Below are positions 1-7,995 of a stretch of 64,000 nucleotides of DNA, piece by piece (within the stretch, counting starts at the first letter, position 1; each line of letters starts with the position of its first letter). The DNA lies in NCBI GenBank assembly GCA_964640325.1, contig CAZXID010000005.1, forward strand, positions 12,659-76,658. The letters are read 5' to 3'. The notes under the pieces were generated by a model. It was not told the DNA's origin and searched no databases. It saw nothing but the letters and a program-made list of their open reading frames with translations. Source of the DNA: DAOQAU01 sp964640325. Lineage in GTDB: Bacteria; Cyanobacteriota; Vampirovibrionia; Gastranaerophilales; Gastranaerophilaceae. Position numbers and translations under genes: made by a program.

Positions 1-2
1 AA

Positions 3-30
3 TTGACTTTTTTAAATAAGTCATTAATAA
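3..30 (+). promoter_or_regulatory. Candidate promoter of the first MGMAASQAR-type gene
   Basis: TTGACT at 3-8 and TAATAA at 25-30 are separated by 16 bp. The same boxes with the same spacing, and the shared bases TCATTAATAA, occur before the paralogous gene at 1262. This suggests a duplicated promoter. Functional use is inferred. Confidence 0.4.
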
Positions 31-57
31 AACCTGTAAGCAAAGGAGAATAAAACT

Positions 58-1062
58 ATGGGTATGGCAGCATCACAGGCAAGGTATTTGGGTCTTACCG
101 CAAGAAAAACCAATACTGAATATGAAGGGCAGCAAATAAACCAACAGCGTACAGCTTTGGCAAATCAAAGCGCCGGATTGTTTAGCAGAATGCTGGCATT
201 GGAAGTCCCTACGCCCCCGAGCACGCAGGATTTTACGAAAGTCAGCTATACTTACAGTGACGGAGTTAATAAAGAAACAATAACTAATTTTACTCCTTTG
301 GAAAATGATCCGAATTATAATTATACAGTGACCCATTATCACAATTCTCAGGTGTATACTGGTATAGAAACAAAACAGGTTAACCCTCAAATTCATGGAA
401 CAAAGACGGCAAATCCCACGCCGCCGCCGGACTATTTGTACACCTTTACACAGGTAGGAAATTCTCCTTTAACGCTTTATAACTCAAGCAATGGGGAGCA
501 AAAAGCCGCAGTTGAGCAAATTAAAACAAATAATCCAGGATCGGTGTTTGCATCGGCTGCGGATGGAGATATTTATACTTATAAGCTAGGGGGTGTTGAT
601 TATTTTGTTTGTAAAAACGATTTAATAACAAGTTTTGACAGCATAGTTCCAAACGGTGCATTTGAAGGTCAAAGCGCTTTAAACAGATATAATGCAGCTT
701 ATCTTGATACAAGAGTGGAAACAACGGAAAAGGCATTTTTGCAGCAAGATTCTTCAGGAAGATTTATTTCGGTAAAATTACAAAATTCATCTCCGACATT
801 CAGCTTAAGCACAAATACTAATACAGACGATTTAGCGTACGGTGATGCGATGAATCAGTACAATTACAATACTATAAGATACCAAAAAGAAATTGAAGAT
901 ATAAATGCAAAAACTAAAATTATACAAGAGGAAGACAGAACCCTTGAATTGCGACTGAAGCAGCTTGATACCGAACAAAAAGCACTTCAGACCGAAATGG
1001 ATGCGGTGAAAAAAGTCATCGATAAAAATATCGAAATGACCTTTAAAACATTTTCTTCATAA
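58..1062 (+). CDS. Uncharacterised MGMAASQAR-type protein, copy 1
   Basis: A 334-residue protein of unknown function. The N-terminal ~45 residues (MGMAASQARYLGLTARKTN, then EYEGQQINQQRTALANQ) and the C-terminal ~65 residues (heptad-like, Q/E/K/L-rich, ending in FKTF) look alpha-helical and coiled-coil prone. The middle is polar, rich in Tyr/Asn/Thr and probably beta. It contains one module at about residues 150-200 (NPGS, then GDIYTYKLGGVDYFVC, then DL). No signal peptide or membrane segment is visible. The start has a good ribosome-binding site (AAAGGAG). The next gene is a close paralogue. Helical ends around a variable core resemble flagellar axial or type III-exported proteins, but this is inference. 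Confidence 0.85.
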   Translation: MGMAASQARYLGLTARKTNTEYEGQQINQQRTALANQSAGLFSRMLALEVPTPPSTQDFTKVSYTYSDGVNKETITNFTPLENDPNYNYTVTHYHNSQVYTGIETKQVNPQIHGTKTANPTPPPDYLYTFTQVGNSPLTLYNSSNGEQKAAVEQIKTNNPGSVFASAADGDIYTYKLGGVDYFVCKNDLITSFDSIVPNGAFEGQSALNRYNAAYLDTRVETTEKAFLQQDSSGRFISVKLQNSSPTFSLSTNTNTDDLAYGDAMNQYNYNTIRYQKEIEDINAKTKIIQEEDRTLELRLKQLDTEQKALQTEMDAVKKVIDKNIEMTFKTFSS

Positions 1063-1196
1063 AGCACTTGTTTTGCGGCTTAAATTCTTTGCGCAAAAAC
1101 TCCTCCGAATGTATGATTTTTCGCTTACAAGAGGAAGTTTTAGGCATAAAGTGTCGTATAATTATTAGTAGTTAAATAAATGTTTTATGAAGATTC

Positions 1197-1224
1197 TTGA
1201 CTTTTTGAAAAGAATCATTAATAA
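1197..1224 (+). promoter_or_regulatory. Candidate promoter of the second MGMAASQAR-type gene
   Basis: TTGACT at 1197-1202 and TAATAA at 1219-1224 have a 16-bp spacer, matching the element upstream of the first copy. A separate promoter implies that the two copies can be transcribed independently. Confidence 0.4.
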
Positions 1225-1261
1225 GGTTATATACAAATTAATTAGATAGGAGAATAAACTT

Positions 1262-2515
1262 ATGGGTATGGCAGCATCACAGGCAAGGTACTTAGGTCTT
1301 ACCGCAAGAAAAACCAATACCGAGTATGAAGGTCAACAGATAAATCAACAAAGGATGGCGTTGGCAAATCAAAGCGCAGGGTTGTTTAATCAAATGCTTT
1401 CTTTACAAGTCCCTACGCCCCCGAGCACTCAGGATTTTACTACAGTCAGTTATGCTTATACCGATGGTGTTAATAATGAAACCATAACCAAATTTTCACC
1501 TTTGGCGAATGACCCTAATTATAATTATACGGTGACTCACTATCACAATTCAGATGTTTATACCGGTATAGAGACAAAACAGGTTAATCCGCAGGTTAGA
1601 AAAAGCGGTGTTAATTTTACTTATATAGGAAATTCGGCGCTTTCTAAAATAAGTATTGCCGAAGAACAATCGCTTGCTACTCCTAACGTTGTTAAAACAG
1701 GCAGTGATTATACAAGCGTAAGCGGATATACTTTATCTGCTTATAGTGCGAGTACCGATGCAACAGCCTTAGATCAATTTAAAACACTTCATCCGGGGTC
1801 TCCGATTGATAATGCCCCTACCTCAGAAATATTTAAGTACACTGACGGCAGCGGTGTTGTACACTTTGTTTGCAAGGCTGACTTAGATACTGCATATAAC
1901 GGTGGAGGTGTTCAGGCGGCTTTGACTAATTATGTCAGCGGCGATACAACAAACTGGGCGGCCATTAAACAAATTATAGCAGATAATCCTTCATCGCAAT
2001 TTGCCGATGACATTGGTTCGGGAGCAGACATTTATTCTTACCAGCTTGGCGGGGTAACTTATTACGCTTGTGAAACCGATTTGCAGGCAAGTTATGACAG
2101 CAACGGTCAGGCAATAGACGGTCAAATAGCTCTTAACAGATATAATGCGGCTTATTTAAATACCAAAATAGAAACAACGGAAAAGGCATTTTTACAGCAA
2201 GACCAATCAGGGCGATTTGTATCCGTAAAATTACAAAATTCATCCCCTACATTTACGCTTAATTCGAATACTACAACGGATGAAAATGCTTATAATGACG
2301 CAATGAACCAGTATAATTACAATACTCTTAAATATCAACAACAAGTAGAAGATATAAATGCAAAAACACGGATTATACAAGAACAAGACAGAACTCTTGA
2401 ATTGCGACTGAAGCAGCTTGATACGGAACAAAAAGCGCTTCAGACCGAAATGGATGCGGTGAAAAAAGTTATCGATAAAAACGTCGAAACAACTTTCAAA
2501 ACATTTGGCGGGTAA
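1262..2515 (+). CDS. Uncharacterised MGMAASQAR-type protein, copy 2 (enlarged middle)
   Basis: A 417-residue paralogue of the preceding gene. The first ~110 and last ~125 residues are nearly identical between the two. The middle is about 83 residues longer. It carries two copies of the module seen once in copy 1: one around residues 172-215 (HPGSP, FKYTDGSGVVHFVCKADL) and one around 238-285 (NPSSQF, IYSYQLGGVTYYACETDL). Each copy has a conserved Cys and an Asp-Leu. No signal peptide is visible. The ribosome-binding site is TAGGAG. The family looks like helical end domains kept constant while the central domain expands by module duplication. Function is unknown. Confidence 0.85.
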   Translation: MGMAASQARYLGLTARKTNTEYEGQQINQQRMALANQSAGLFNQMLSLQVPTPPSTQDFTTVSYAYTDGVNNETITKFSPLANDPNYNYTVTHYHNSDVYTGIETKQVNPQVRKSGVNFTYIGNSALSKISIAEEQSLATPNVVKTGSDYTSVSGYTLSAYSASTDATALDQFKTLHPGSPIDNAPTSEIFKYTDGSGVVHFVCKADLDTAYNGGGVQAALTNYVSGDTTNWAAIKQIIADNPSSQFADDIGSGADIYSYQLGGVTYYACETDLQASYDSNGQAIDGQIALNRYNAAYLNTKIETTEKAFLQQDQSGRFVSVKLQNSSPTFTLNSNTTTDENAYNDAMNQYNYNTLKYQQQVEDINAKTRIIQEQDRTLELRLKQLDTEQKALQTEMDAVKKVIDKNVETTFKTFGG

Positions 2516-2560
2516 TTAGCCGAAAATTAAGATTTAAAATTTACCCACCGGAAAGGAAAA

Positions 2561-3400
2561 ATGTCTTACAGATACGATAGTTACCTCGTAATAGCAAACA
2601 AATTCAGTTCCGCAGGTTCTGATGCCAAAGCGCAGCTTTTTGAAACTTATGACAGACTCAGAGATTTGACGGTTTCAGGATCTGCAGCTACGGGCACAGG
2701 GTTTGAACAGGCAGGCGGATTTTTATATCAGGTTGCCAGTTTGTTTTCACCCTCATCATTTATGACGACAATGGGCGGAACTTCTGCGATGAATATTCCG
2801 GGAACTTCTTACTGGTCACCTGTAAGTGGAGGTAATTCAGTAGTCAATGGCGGATATTCGGCTTTTGGTATAGGCGGATTAGGAAATTATTCCGGGTTTC
2901 CAAGCGGGGCTGCAAATGTTAATTGGGGGCTCGGGGATTATACCGGCGGTGCTTCTTCAATTTTGTCAGGTTTTGGTTCTATGGGAGGATCAGCGACAGG
3001 TTTTGCTTCAAGCATAGGCGGTATAGCAGATATAGCAAGCGCAGCTTCTTATGGAGCAGGCATGGGCAGCGGTTACGGTTTCGGAACAAATGTCGTTCTT
3101 CCCATAGCAGGGGTTATTTCAGGCTGGGGCGGTATTATGCAGGCAGCAGCTCCATATCTTGGCGAATACGGGCTTCCGGCTATTGTAATGGGTAATTTAA
3201 TGCAAGGTACAACATCTGCCGCATTAGCTGCTTATCAAAACGTTTCGGGTAGAATACTGTCCAATGCGGATTCAATACTTACGAACAAAGTAAGGAATAT
3301 TGAAACGGTTTGTAAAATGCTTGACACTCAAGGCGATGTCGTTAGAAAAATGCTCAAAGAAAGTATTGATTCAGATAGTAAAGCTATTCAAAACTTATAG
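2561..3400 (+). CDS. Gly/Ser/Ala-rich protein with helical ends, unknown
   Basis: 279 residues, not recognised. Residues 1-40 look amphipathic helical (SAGSDAKAQLFETYDRLRDL). Residues ~45-225 are dominated by Gly, Ser, Ala and Ile/Val in repeated GG/GS/GA steps, a low-complexity glycine-zipper-like core. Residues ~225-279 return to helix (NADSILTNKVRNIETVCKML and onward). No N-terminal signal peptide is visible. It lies 45 bp after the second MGMAASQAR gene with its own AAAGGA site and is probably co-transcribed. The layout of helix, variable core, helix matches its neighbours. A membrane-inserting core is possible but unproven. Confidence 0.75.
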   Translation: MSYRYDSYLVIANKFSSAGSDAKAQLFETYDRLRDLTVSGSAATGTGFEQAGGFLYQVASLFSPSSFMTTMGGTSAMNIPGTSYWSPVSGGNSVVNGGYSAFGIGGLGNYSGFPSGAANVNWGLGDYTGGASSILSGFGSMGGSATGFASSIGGIADIASAASYGAGMGSGYGFGTNVVLPIAGVISGWGGIMQAAAPYLGEYGLPAIVMGNLMQGTTSAALAAYQNVSGRILSNADSILTNKVRNIETVCKMLDTQGDVVRKMLKESIDSDSKAIQNL

Positions 3401-3417
3401 AAAATTCAGGGTTTTAA

Positions 3418-3636
3418 ATGTTAATTCGAACATACATACGCACACTTTTCAATAAATTTTTTGTCCAAAATTTTATTGTGAGATTTTTGGGTAAAATTGT
3501 AAACTTTTATTGCGAAGTATGGTTTAATCCTAATAAAAATATAAAGTTTGAACAAAAATTACCGATTAATAAAATGGAAAAAGAACATATGTTGTTTTTT
3601 CAAAGTGTTACTGGTGATAAGGTGGACTGTAAATAA
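3418..3636 (+). CDS. Possible small ORF, unknown
   Basis: A 72-residue reading frame rich in Phe, Asn, Lys and Ile, starting 17 bp after the preceding stop codon with only a weak site (CAGGG). It fills an otherwise unexplained 326-bp gap within the same-strand cluster. It has no recognisable motif, and an AT-rich chance ORF would look similar. Treat as tentative. Confidence 0.3.
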   Translation: MLIRTYIRTLFNKFFVQNFIVRFLGKIVNFYCEVWFNPNKNIKFEQKLPINKMEKEHMLFFQSVTGDKVDCK

Positions 3637-3726
3637 TTAAGACATGTTAAGTGTTGTGTTTACATAAGGCAATAATTTACTCTTAAATGTTTTTATTATT
3701 ATGAAGGTCCAGTAAAGGGTATCAAA

Positions 3727-3999
3727 GTGTATCAAGAAACTTTACAGACAAACTTCAAAAGATTTATGAACTTTTTGGGATTTACAAAGTCATTTTTTCT
3801 TAGAAGAAATCCGATAAAGACCTTCGCAAACAGTTTAGCCGAAGCCTTAAGGGGTTTTTTGACAATGAATAAGAAACTCAAACTGGCTCGCTATAGGTTA
3901 AGTTATCACAGGCATCAACTTAACAGAATGGAGTCTCTGATAGCAGAAAATAATCAACATATTTTCCTAAGGGGAAATAAAATCAACGAAATCAGATAA
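3727..3999 (+). CDS. Small basic protein, unknown
   Basis: 90 residues starting at GTG, 6 bp downstream of an AAGGG site. The sequence is Lys/Arg-rich. A central segment (ANSLAEALRGFLTMNKKLKL) and the C-terminal half look helical. It is not recognised. It sits 11 bp before the small coiled-coil gene at 4011, on the same strand, so the two are probably translated from one mRNA. A chaperone or accessory role for the neighbouring helical proteins would fit the context, but nothing in the sequence proves it. Confidence 0.55.
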   Translation: MYQETLQTNFKRFMNFLGFTKSFFLRRNPIKTFANSLAEALRGFLTMNKKLKLARYRLSYHRHQLNRMESLIAENNQHIFLRGNKINEIR

Positions 4000-4010
4000 A
4001 GGAAAAGACA

Positions 4011-4352
4011 ATGGGTTTATTAATAGCCAGCTTAAGAAAGCAATATTTAATAGCATATCAAAATGAGTTGGAATACAAAATTCAGTTAATTACTCAAGCT
4101 AAGATAGCTTTATCCCAATCTTCCAATGATTTGTTAAATGTCGGCACGGATATGGATCCGGATAATCCTGTTATAAAACAGCTTGAGCAACGTAAGGAAA
4201 GACTTAATTTGCTTGAGAAAAAACTTGATATGCAGATGAATGAATATCAACAAAAGTTAAAAATGGTTATGACAGAGTTGCAAAGTTGTGATGCAATGTT
4301 CGATTCAAATGTTAAAAATTCATTCTCCTATTACGGCGGTGGCGGTAAGTAA
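4011..4352 (+). CDS. Short coiled-coil relative of the MGMAASQAR family
   Basis: 113 residues, predicted almost entirely helical. The N-terminus aligns position by position with the 334- and 417-residue proteins: MG at the start, Leu near residue 12, EY, Q-x-I-x-Q, AL, S and L at matching spacings. The C-terminal half carries the same kind of coiled coil (LDMQMNEYQQKL, ending D-x-N and an F/Y pair). It is therefore a minimal version with the two conserved helical ends but no central insert. It ends in YGGGGK. The start has AAAGGAAAAG upstream, and a strong terminator follows. Function is unknown. Confidence 0.75.
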   Translation: MGLLIASLRKQYLIAYQNELEYKIQLITQAKIALSQSSNDLLNVGTDMDPDNPVIKQLEQRKERLNLLEKKLDMQMNEYQQKLKMVMTELQSCDAMFDSNVKNSFSYYGGGGK

Positions 4353-4361
4353 TAAAAATTT

Positions 4362-4402
4362 AACAAAGCGGCGGGTTTTTTTAAACCCGCCGCTTTGTTT
4401 TT
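4362..4402 (+). terminator. Rho-independent terminator closing the left-end cluster
   Basis: Perfect 17-bp inverted repeat (arms 4362-4378 and 4383-4399, GC-rich centre GCGGCGGG/CCCGCCGC) followed by a T run. It lies 10 bp after the stop codon of the 4011 gene. Confidence 0.9.
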
Positions 4403-4430
4403 GGGAACTTTTATAATCAGGCCTTTTTAT

Positions 4431-4460
4431 TTGCAATTATAATTTTTTTTGGTGTATAAT
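4431..4460 (+). promoter_or_regulatory. Candidate promoter of tig
   Basis: TTGCAA at 4431-4436 and TATAAT at 4455-4460 with an 18-bp spacer. It directly follows the previous terminator and precedes a ~140-nt leader. Confidence 0.55.
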
Positions 4461-4482
4461 TGTTATGATATAAGAGGGTTCG

Positions 4483-4578
4483 GAAAAATTCGAAAAATGA
4501 CAATTTTTCGCAATTTTTCAAATCCGACCTTAGAAGTGCTAAATCCTTGCCGGCTGCGGGATAGCCGGCGGCAAGGAT
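4483..4578 (+). promoter_or_regulatory. Structured 5' leader of tig: two hairpins
   Basis: Two inverted repeats lie between the promoter and the trigger-factor start. The first has arms 4483-4498 and 4503-4519, A/T-rich with one extra base in the right arm. The second has arms 4543-4555 and 4563-4578, about 13 bp and GC-rich (ATCCTTG-CCGGCT), with a 3-nt bulge. Neither is followed by a T run, so these are not obvious terminators. Bases 4581-4587 (AAGCCGG) could compete with the second hairpin. A regulatory leader is plausible; I do not recognise a known riboswitch or T-box. Confidence 0.4.
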
Positions 4579-4608
4579 GAAAGCCGGACAAGAGAAAAGG
4601 GCGTAGAA

Positions 4609-5934
4609 ATGAAAGTTGATTTAAAAAAAGAAAAAGACAATGTGGTAATATTGGATATTCAAATTCCTGCTAAAGATGCGGCAAATGAATATAATAAAGC
4701 TGTAAGGAAGGTTTCGGAATATGTGAATATTCCCGGATTTAGGAAAGGCAAAGCTCCTAGAAATATTGTTGAAAAACATGTCGGAGTGGAAAGAATTCAG
4801 CAGGAAGCACTGGAGCATATGCTGCCGGGTATTTTTAGAGATGCTGTTACAAAAAATGATTTGGATATTGTTTCTCAACCTTATGTAGAATCTTACGATT
4901 TTAATTTGGGAGAGGATTTAAAAATAGTTGCAAAAGTTGAACTTCGTCCTGAGGTAACACTCGGTGAGTACAAGGGCATGAAGCTTGAAGCTCAAGGATA
5001 TACAATTCCGGAAGATGCTTTTGACAAAGCTTTGGACGGTTTTTTACAGCAACATGTTAAGTACGAATTGGTAGTAAACAGACCTACACAGGACACAGAT
5101 ATTGTAGTAATTGACTTTGACGGTTCTGTAAACGGTGAAAAAATTAAGGGCGGTGCGGCAGAAAATTATCCGCTTGATTTGGCAAATTCTAATTTTATTC
5201 CCGGGTTTGCCGAGAAGTTAATAGGAAAAAATTTGGGAGAAGAATTTGAAATTGAAGTAAAATTTCCTGAAACGTATCATGAGGCAAAACTTGCGGGGCA
5301 GCCTGCGATATTTAAAATAAAAATTAAAGAAATTAAAGAGAAAATTTTACCTGAGTTAACAGATGAATTTGCCCAAAAACTCGGGACTTTTAAAACAGTT
5401 GAAGATTTAAAAGCCGATATTCAAAAGTATCTTGATTCAACAAAGAAAAATGAAGATGCTAAAATTATAAGCAACACGATTTTCGAAAAAGTTTTGGCAA
5501 ATGTTAAGATGGAAGTCCAAAATTCAATGATAGAAAGAGAAACCCAATCTTTGCTTGAGGAGTATAAACAAAGGCTTATGATGCAGGGGATAGAATGGCA
5601 AAAAGCTGTCGAATCGCAAGGTGAAGAAAATATATTAAAAAGCCTGAGAGAAGAAGCTTTACTGAGGATTAAAAATTCTTTGATTATCGATGAGATTGCA
5701 AAGGCCGAAAATATAAAAGTAGGTCCCGATGATTTAGATAAAAAATTGAAAGAAATTGAAGAGGTTTACAAAATGCCAAGGGCTGAGCTTATGAAGCAGT
5801 TGAGCCAAAATCCTCAAGTATTCAGTTCTTTGTCGCAGCAAGCACTCAATGAAAAAGTAGCCAAGTTCTTGGATGAAAATAATACGGTTGAATTAAAGAC
5901 AGTAAAAGAGAAAAAAGCAAAATCCGCCGATTAA
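4609..5934 (+). CDS. tig: Trigger factor
   Basis: 441 residues, the normal length for this ribosome-associated peptidyl-prolyl isomerase and chaperone, which binds nascent chains at the exit tunnel. The ribosome-docking loop GFRKGKAP is at about residues 43-50. The FKBP-like domain follows (~150-240), then the long helical substrate-binding arms to the C-terminus. Order and strand with clpP and clpX directly downstream match the widely conserved tig-clpP-clpX cluster. The ATG has AAAAGGG upstream. Confidence 0.97.
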   Translation: MKVDLKKEKDNVVILDIQIPAKDAANEYNKAVRKVSEYVNIPGFRKGKAPRNIVEKHVGVERIQQEALEHMLPGIFRDAVTKNDLDIVSQPYVESYDFNLGEDLKIVAKVELRPEVTLGEYKGMKLEAQGYTIPEDAFDKALDGFLQQHVKYELVVNRPTQDTDIVVIDFDGSVNGEKIKGGAAENYPLDLANSNFIPGFAEKLIGKNLGEEFEIEVKFPETYHEAKLAGQPAIFKIKIKEIKEKILPELTDEFAQKLGTFKTVEDLKADIQKYLDSTKKNEDAKIISNTIFEKVLANVKMEVQNSMIERETQSLLEEYKQRLMMQGIEWQKAVESQGEENILKSLREEALLRIKNSLIIDEIAKAENIKVGPDDLDKKLKEIEEVYKMPRAELMKQLSQNPQVFSSLSQQALNEKVAKFLDENNTVELKTVKEKKAKSAD

Positions 5935-5967
5935 AATAAGCTAAGGCGTAGATTTATGGCTAAAATG

Positions 5968-5976
5968 TGTTATAAT
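5968..5976 (+). promoter_or_regulatory. Extended -10 promoter for clpP-clpX
   Basis: TGTTATAAT (TG-n-TATAAT) lies 27 bp before the clpP start codon. No convincing -35 is visible, as is usual for extended -10 promoters. It would allow clpPX expression apart from tig. Confidence 0.5.
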
Positions 5977-6003
5977 ATATTTGGATAAAGAAAGGAAAAG
6001 AAG

Positions 6004-6603
6004 ATGAGTTTTGTACCTGTAGTAATAGAGCAGTCAAGCAGAGGTGAGCGTTCTTTTGATATTTTTTCAAGGTTGTTGAGAGAAAGAATTATATTTTTGG
6101 GAACACCGATTGACGATATGGTGGCAAATTTAATTGTTGCTCAAATGTTGCTTTTAGACAGTGAAAACCCCGAAAAAGATATTATGCTGTACATAAACAG
6201 TCCGGGCGGAAGTGTTACTGCGGGATTTGCCATATATGATACCATGCAGCATATTCGCTCAGATGTAAGCACTATTTGTTTAGGTCAGGCAGCAAGTATG
6301 GGCGCATTTCTTTTGGCCGCAGGAACAAAAGGCAAAAGAATGGCTTTGCCTCATTCACGTGTTCTTATCCACCAACCTTTGGGCGGCGCTCAAGGTCAGG
6401 CAACCGATATTGAAATTCAGGCGGCAGAAATCGTCAGAATTAAAAAATCATTAAATGAAATTTTGGCCACAAATACAGGTCAGTCAATTAAAAAAATAGA
6501 GAAGGATACAGATAGAGATTACATTATGACCCCCGAAGAAGCTTTAGAATACGGTATGATTGACAAAATTGTTTCAAAAGAAGTTCTAAAGGAGTCTAAC
6601 TAG
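6004..6603 (+). CDS. clpP: ATP-dependent Clp protease proteolytic subunit
   Basis: 199 residues, standard ClpP length. This serine protease forms the double-heptamer barrel and degrades substrates fed by ClpX. The nucleophile Ser is in GQAASMGAF, the His in RVLIHQP, and the Asp in the segment after TDRDYIM. The start has AAAGGAAAAGAAG upstream. clpX begins 9 bp after its stop, so the two are one operon. Confidence 0.98.
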   Translation: MSFVPVVIEQSSRGERSFDIFSRLLRERIIFLGTPIDDMVANLIVAQMLLLDSENPEKDIMLYINSPGGSVTAGFAIYDTMQHIRSDVSTICLGQAASMGAFLLAAGTKGKRMALPHSRVLIHQPLGGAQGQATDIEIQAAEIVRIKKSLNEILATNTGQSIKKIEKDTDRDYIMTPEEALEYGMIDKIVSKEVLKESN

Positions 6604-6612
6604 GAGAAACCT

Positions 6613-7926
6613 ATGTCGAAACATGACGATAGCAGATTGAAATGTTCGTTTTGCGGTAAAACCCAAGATCAGGTAAAAAAATTAATAGCAGGTCCTGAAG
6701 TCTATATATGCGACGAGTGTGTCGAACTTTGTAATGAAATTCTTGATGAAGAATTTTTTGAAGGCAAGGATAAAGATGCAACCGGCGAAAAAGGGAAAGA
6801 ATCAGAAGAAAAGCCGATTCCCAAGCCTGCAGAAATAAAGTCTTATCTGGATGAACACATTGTAGGACAGGAAGATGCAAAAAAGGTTTTGTCCGTTGCG
6901 GTTTACAATCATTATAAAAGGTTAAGGCATAATAAATCAAAGGGCAAAGAAGGCGGAATTGAAATTCAAAAATCAAATATTTTGCTTGTAGGACCGACAG
7001 GAAGCGGAAAAACTTTGTTAGCCCAAACTCTTGCCAAGATGCTTGATGTGCCTTTTGCGGTGGCTGATGCCACAACTTTGACAGAAGCCGGTTACGTGGG
7101 CGATGATGTTGAGAATATTTTGCTCAGATTGCTTCAAAATGCAGAATATGATGCATCAAAAGCCGAGCGTGGAATAATTTATATTGACGAAATTGATAAA
7201 ATTGCCAGAAAATCCGAAAATACTTCAATTACAAGAGATGTGTCAGGTGAAGGGGTACAACAGGCACTTTTGAAAATGATTGAAGGAACTGTTGCAAATG
7301 TTCCGCCTCAAGGGGGCAGAAAACATCCTCATCAGGAGTTTATTCAGATTGATACAAGCAACATTTTGTTTATAGTAGGCGGTGCTTTTGTAGGATTGGA
7401 AAAAATTGTAGAAAAACGTGCTGATGATGGAAGTTCGATAGGATTTGGCGCAAAAGCGGCAGCTTCAAAAGCAGAAAAAGAAGCTCAGGCAGCAAAAATG
7501 CTTAAAAAACTTCAACCTGAAGATTTGCTTAAATTCGGGCTTATTCCTGAATTTATAGGCAGAGTGCCGGTTTATGCGGTTTTGGATGCTTTGGATGAAA
7601 AAACTTTGAAAATGATTTTGACAGAGCCTAAAAATGCTATATTGAAACAGTATAAATGCCTTTTGGATATGGATGGCGTTGAACTTGAATTTGAATCTGA
7701 AGCTATAGATTTAATCGCCGCTGATGCAATTAAAAGAAAAACAGGCGCAAGAGCGCTTCGTTCTATAGTTGAAGAAATTATGCTTGATATTATGTACGAT
7801 GTTCCGTCTAAAGACCATATAGACAAATTTATTATAACCGCGGATATGGTTAAGAACAGGAACAAAGCTGAATTAATTAAGCTTCCTACAAAGAAGAAAA
7901 TTGAAAAAGAAGAAGAAATAGCCTAG
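6613..7926 (+). CDS. clpX: ATP-dependent Clp protease ATP-binding subunit ClpX
   Basis: 437 residues. This AAA+ unfoldase delivers substrates to ClpP. The N-terminal zinc finger has CSFCGK and, further on, CDECVELC. Walker A is GPTGSGKT, and Walker B is IIYIDEIDK. The IGF loop that docks on ClpP is visible in SSIGFGAKA. Length and domain order are typical. It is the last gene of the tig-clpP-clpX block. Confidence 0.98.
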   Translation: MSKHDDSRLKCSFCGKTQDQVKKLIAGPEVYICDECVELCNEILDEEFFEGKDKDATGEKGKESEEKPIPKPAEIKSYLDEHIVGQEDAKKVLSVAVYNHYKRLRHNKSKGKEGGIEIQKSNILLVGPTGSGKTLLAQTLAKMLDVPFAVADATTLTEAGYVGDDVENILLRLLQNAEYDASKAERGIIYIDEIDKIARKSENTSITRDVSGEGVQQALLKMIEGTVANVPPQGGRKHPHQEFIQIDTSNILFIVGGAFVGLEKIVEKRADDGSSIGFGAKAAASKAEKEAQAAKMLKKLQPEDLLKFGLIPEFIGRVPVYAVLDALDEKTLKMILTEPKNAILKQYKCLLDMDGVELEFESEAIDLIAADAIKRKTGARALRSIVEEIMLDIMYDVPSKDHIDKFIITADMVKNRNKAELIKLPTKKKIEKEEEIA

Positions 7927-7962
7927 TTTTTCAATGCATGGCTAGTAATTTTTTGTAACATA

Positions 7963-7971
7963 TGTTATAAT
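7963..7971 (+). promoter_or_regulatory. Extended -10 promoter of the small lipoprotein gene
   Basis: TGTTATAAT occurs 24 bp before the start codon, identical to the element before clpP. It separates this gene from the clp operon. Confidence 0.5.
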
Positions 7972-7995
7972 TATAGTAACAAGAGGGATAGAAAA

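Noticed and set aside
1063..1196. Terminator between the two MGMAASQAR genes
   Set aside because: An imperfect inverted repeat (ACTCCTC...GAGGAAGT) is present but has a bulge, a long loop and no proper T run.
2923..3195. 90-residue Arg-rich frame inside the Gly-rich gene
   Set aside because: Shifted frame of the glycine/serine codons of 2561-3400; no ribosome-binding site.
6611..7075. 154-residue leftward frame opposite clpX
   Set aside because: Antisense of a well-identified clpX; composition typical of a shadow.
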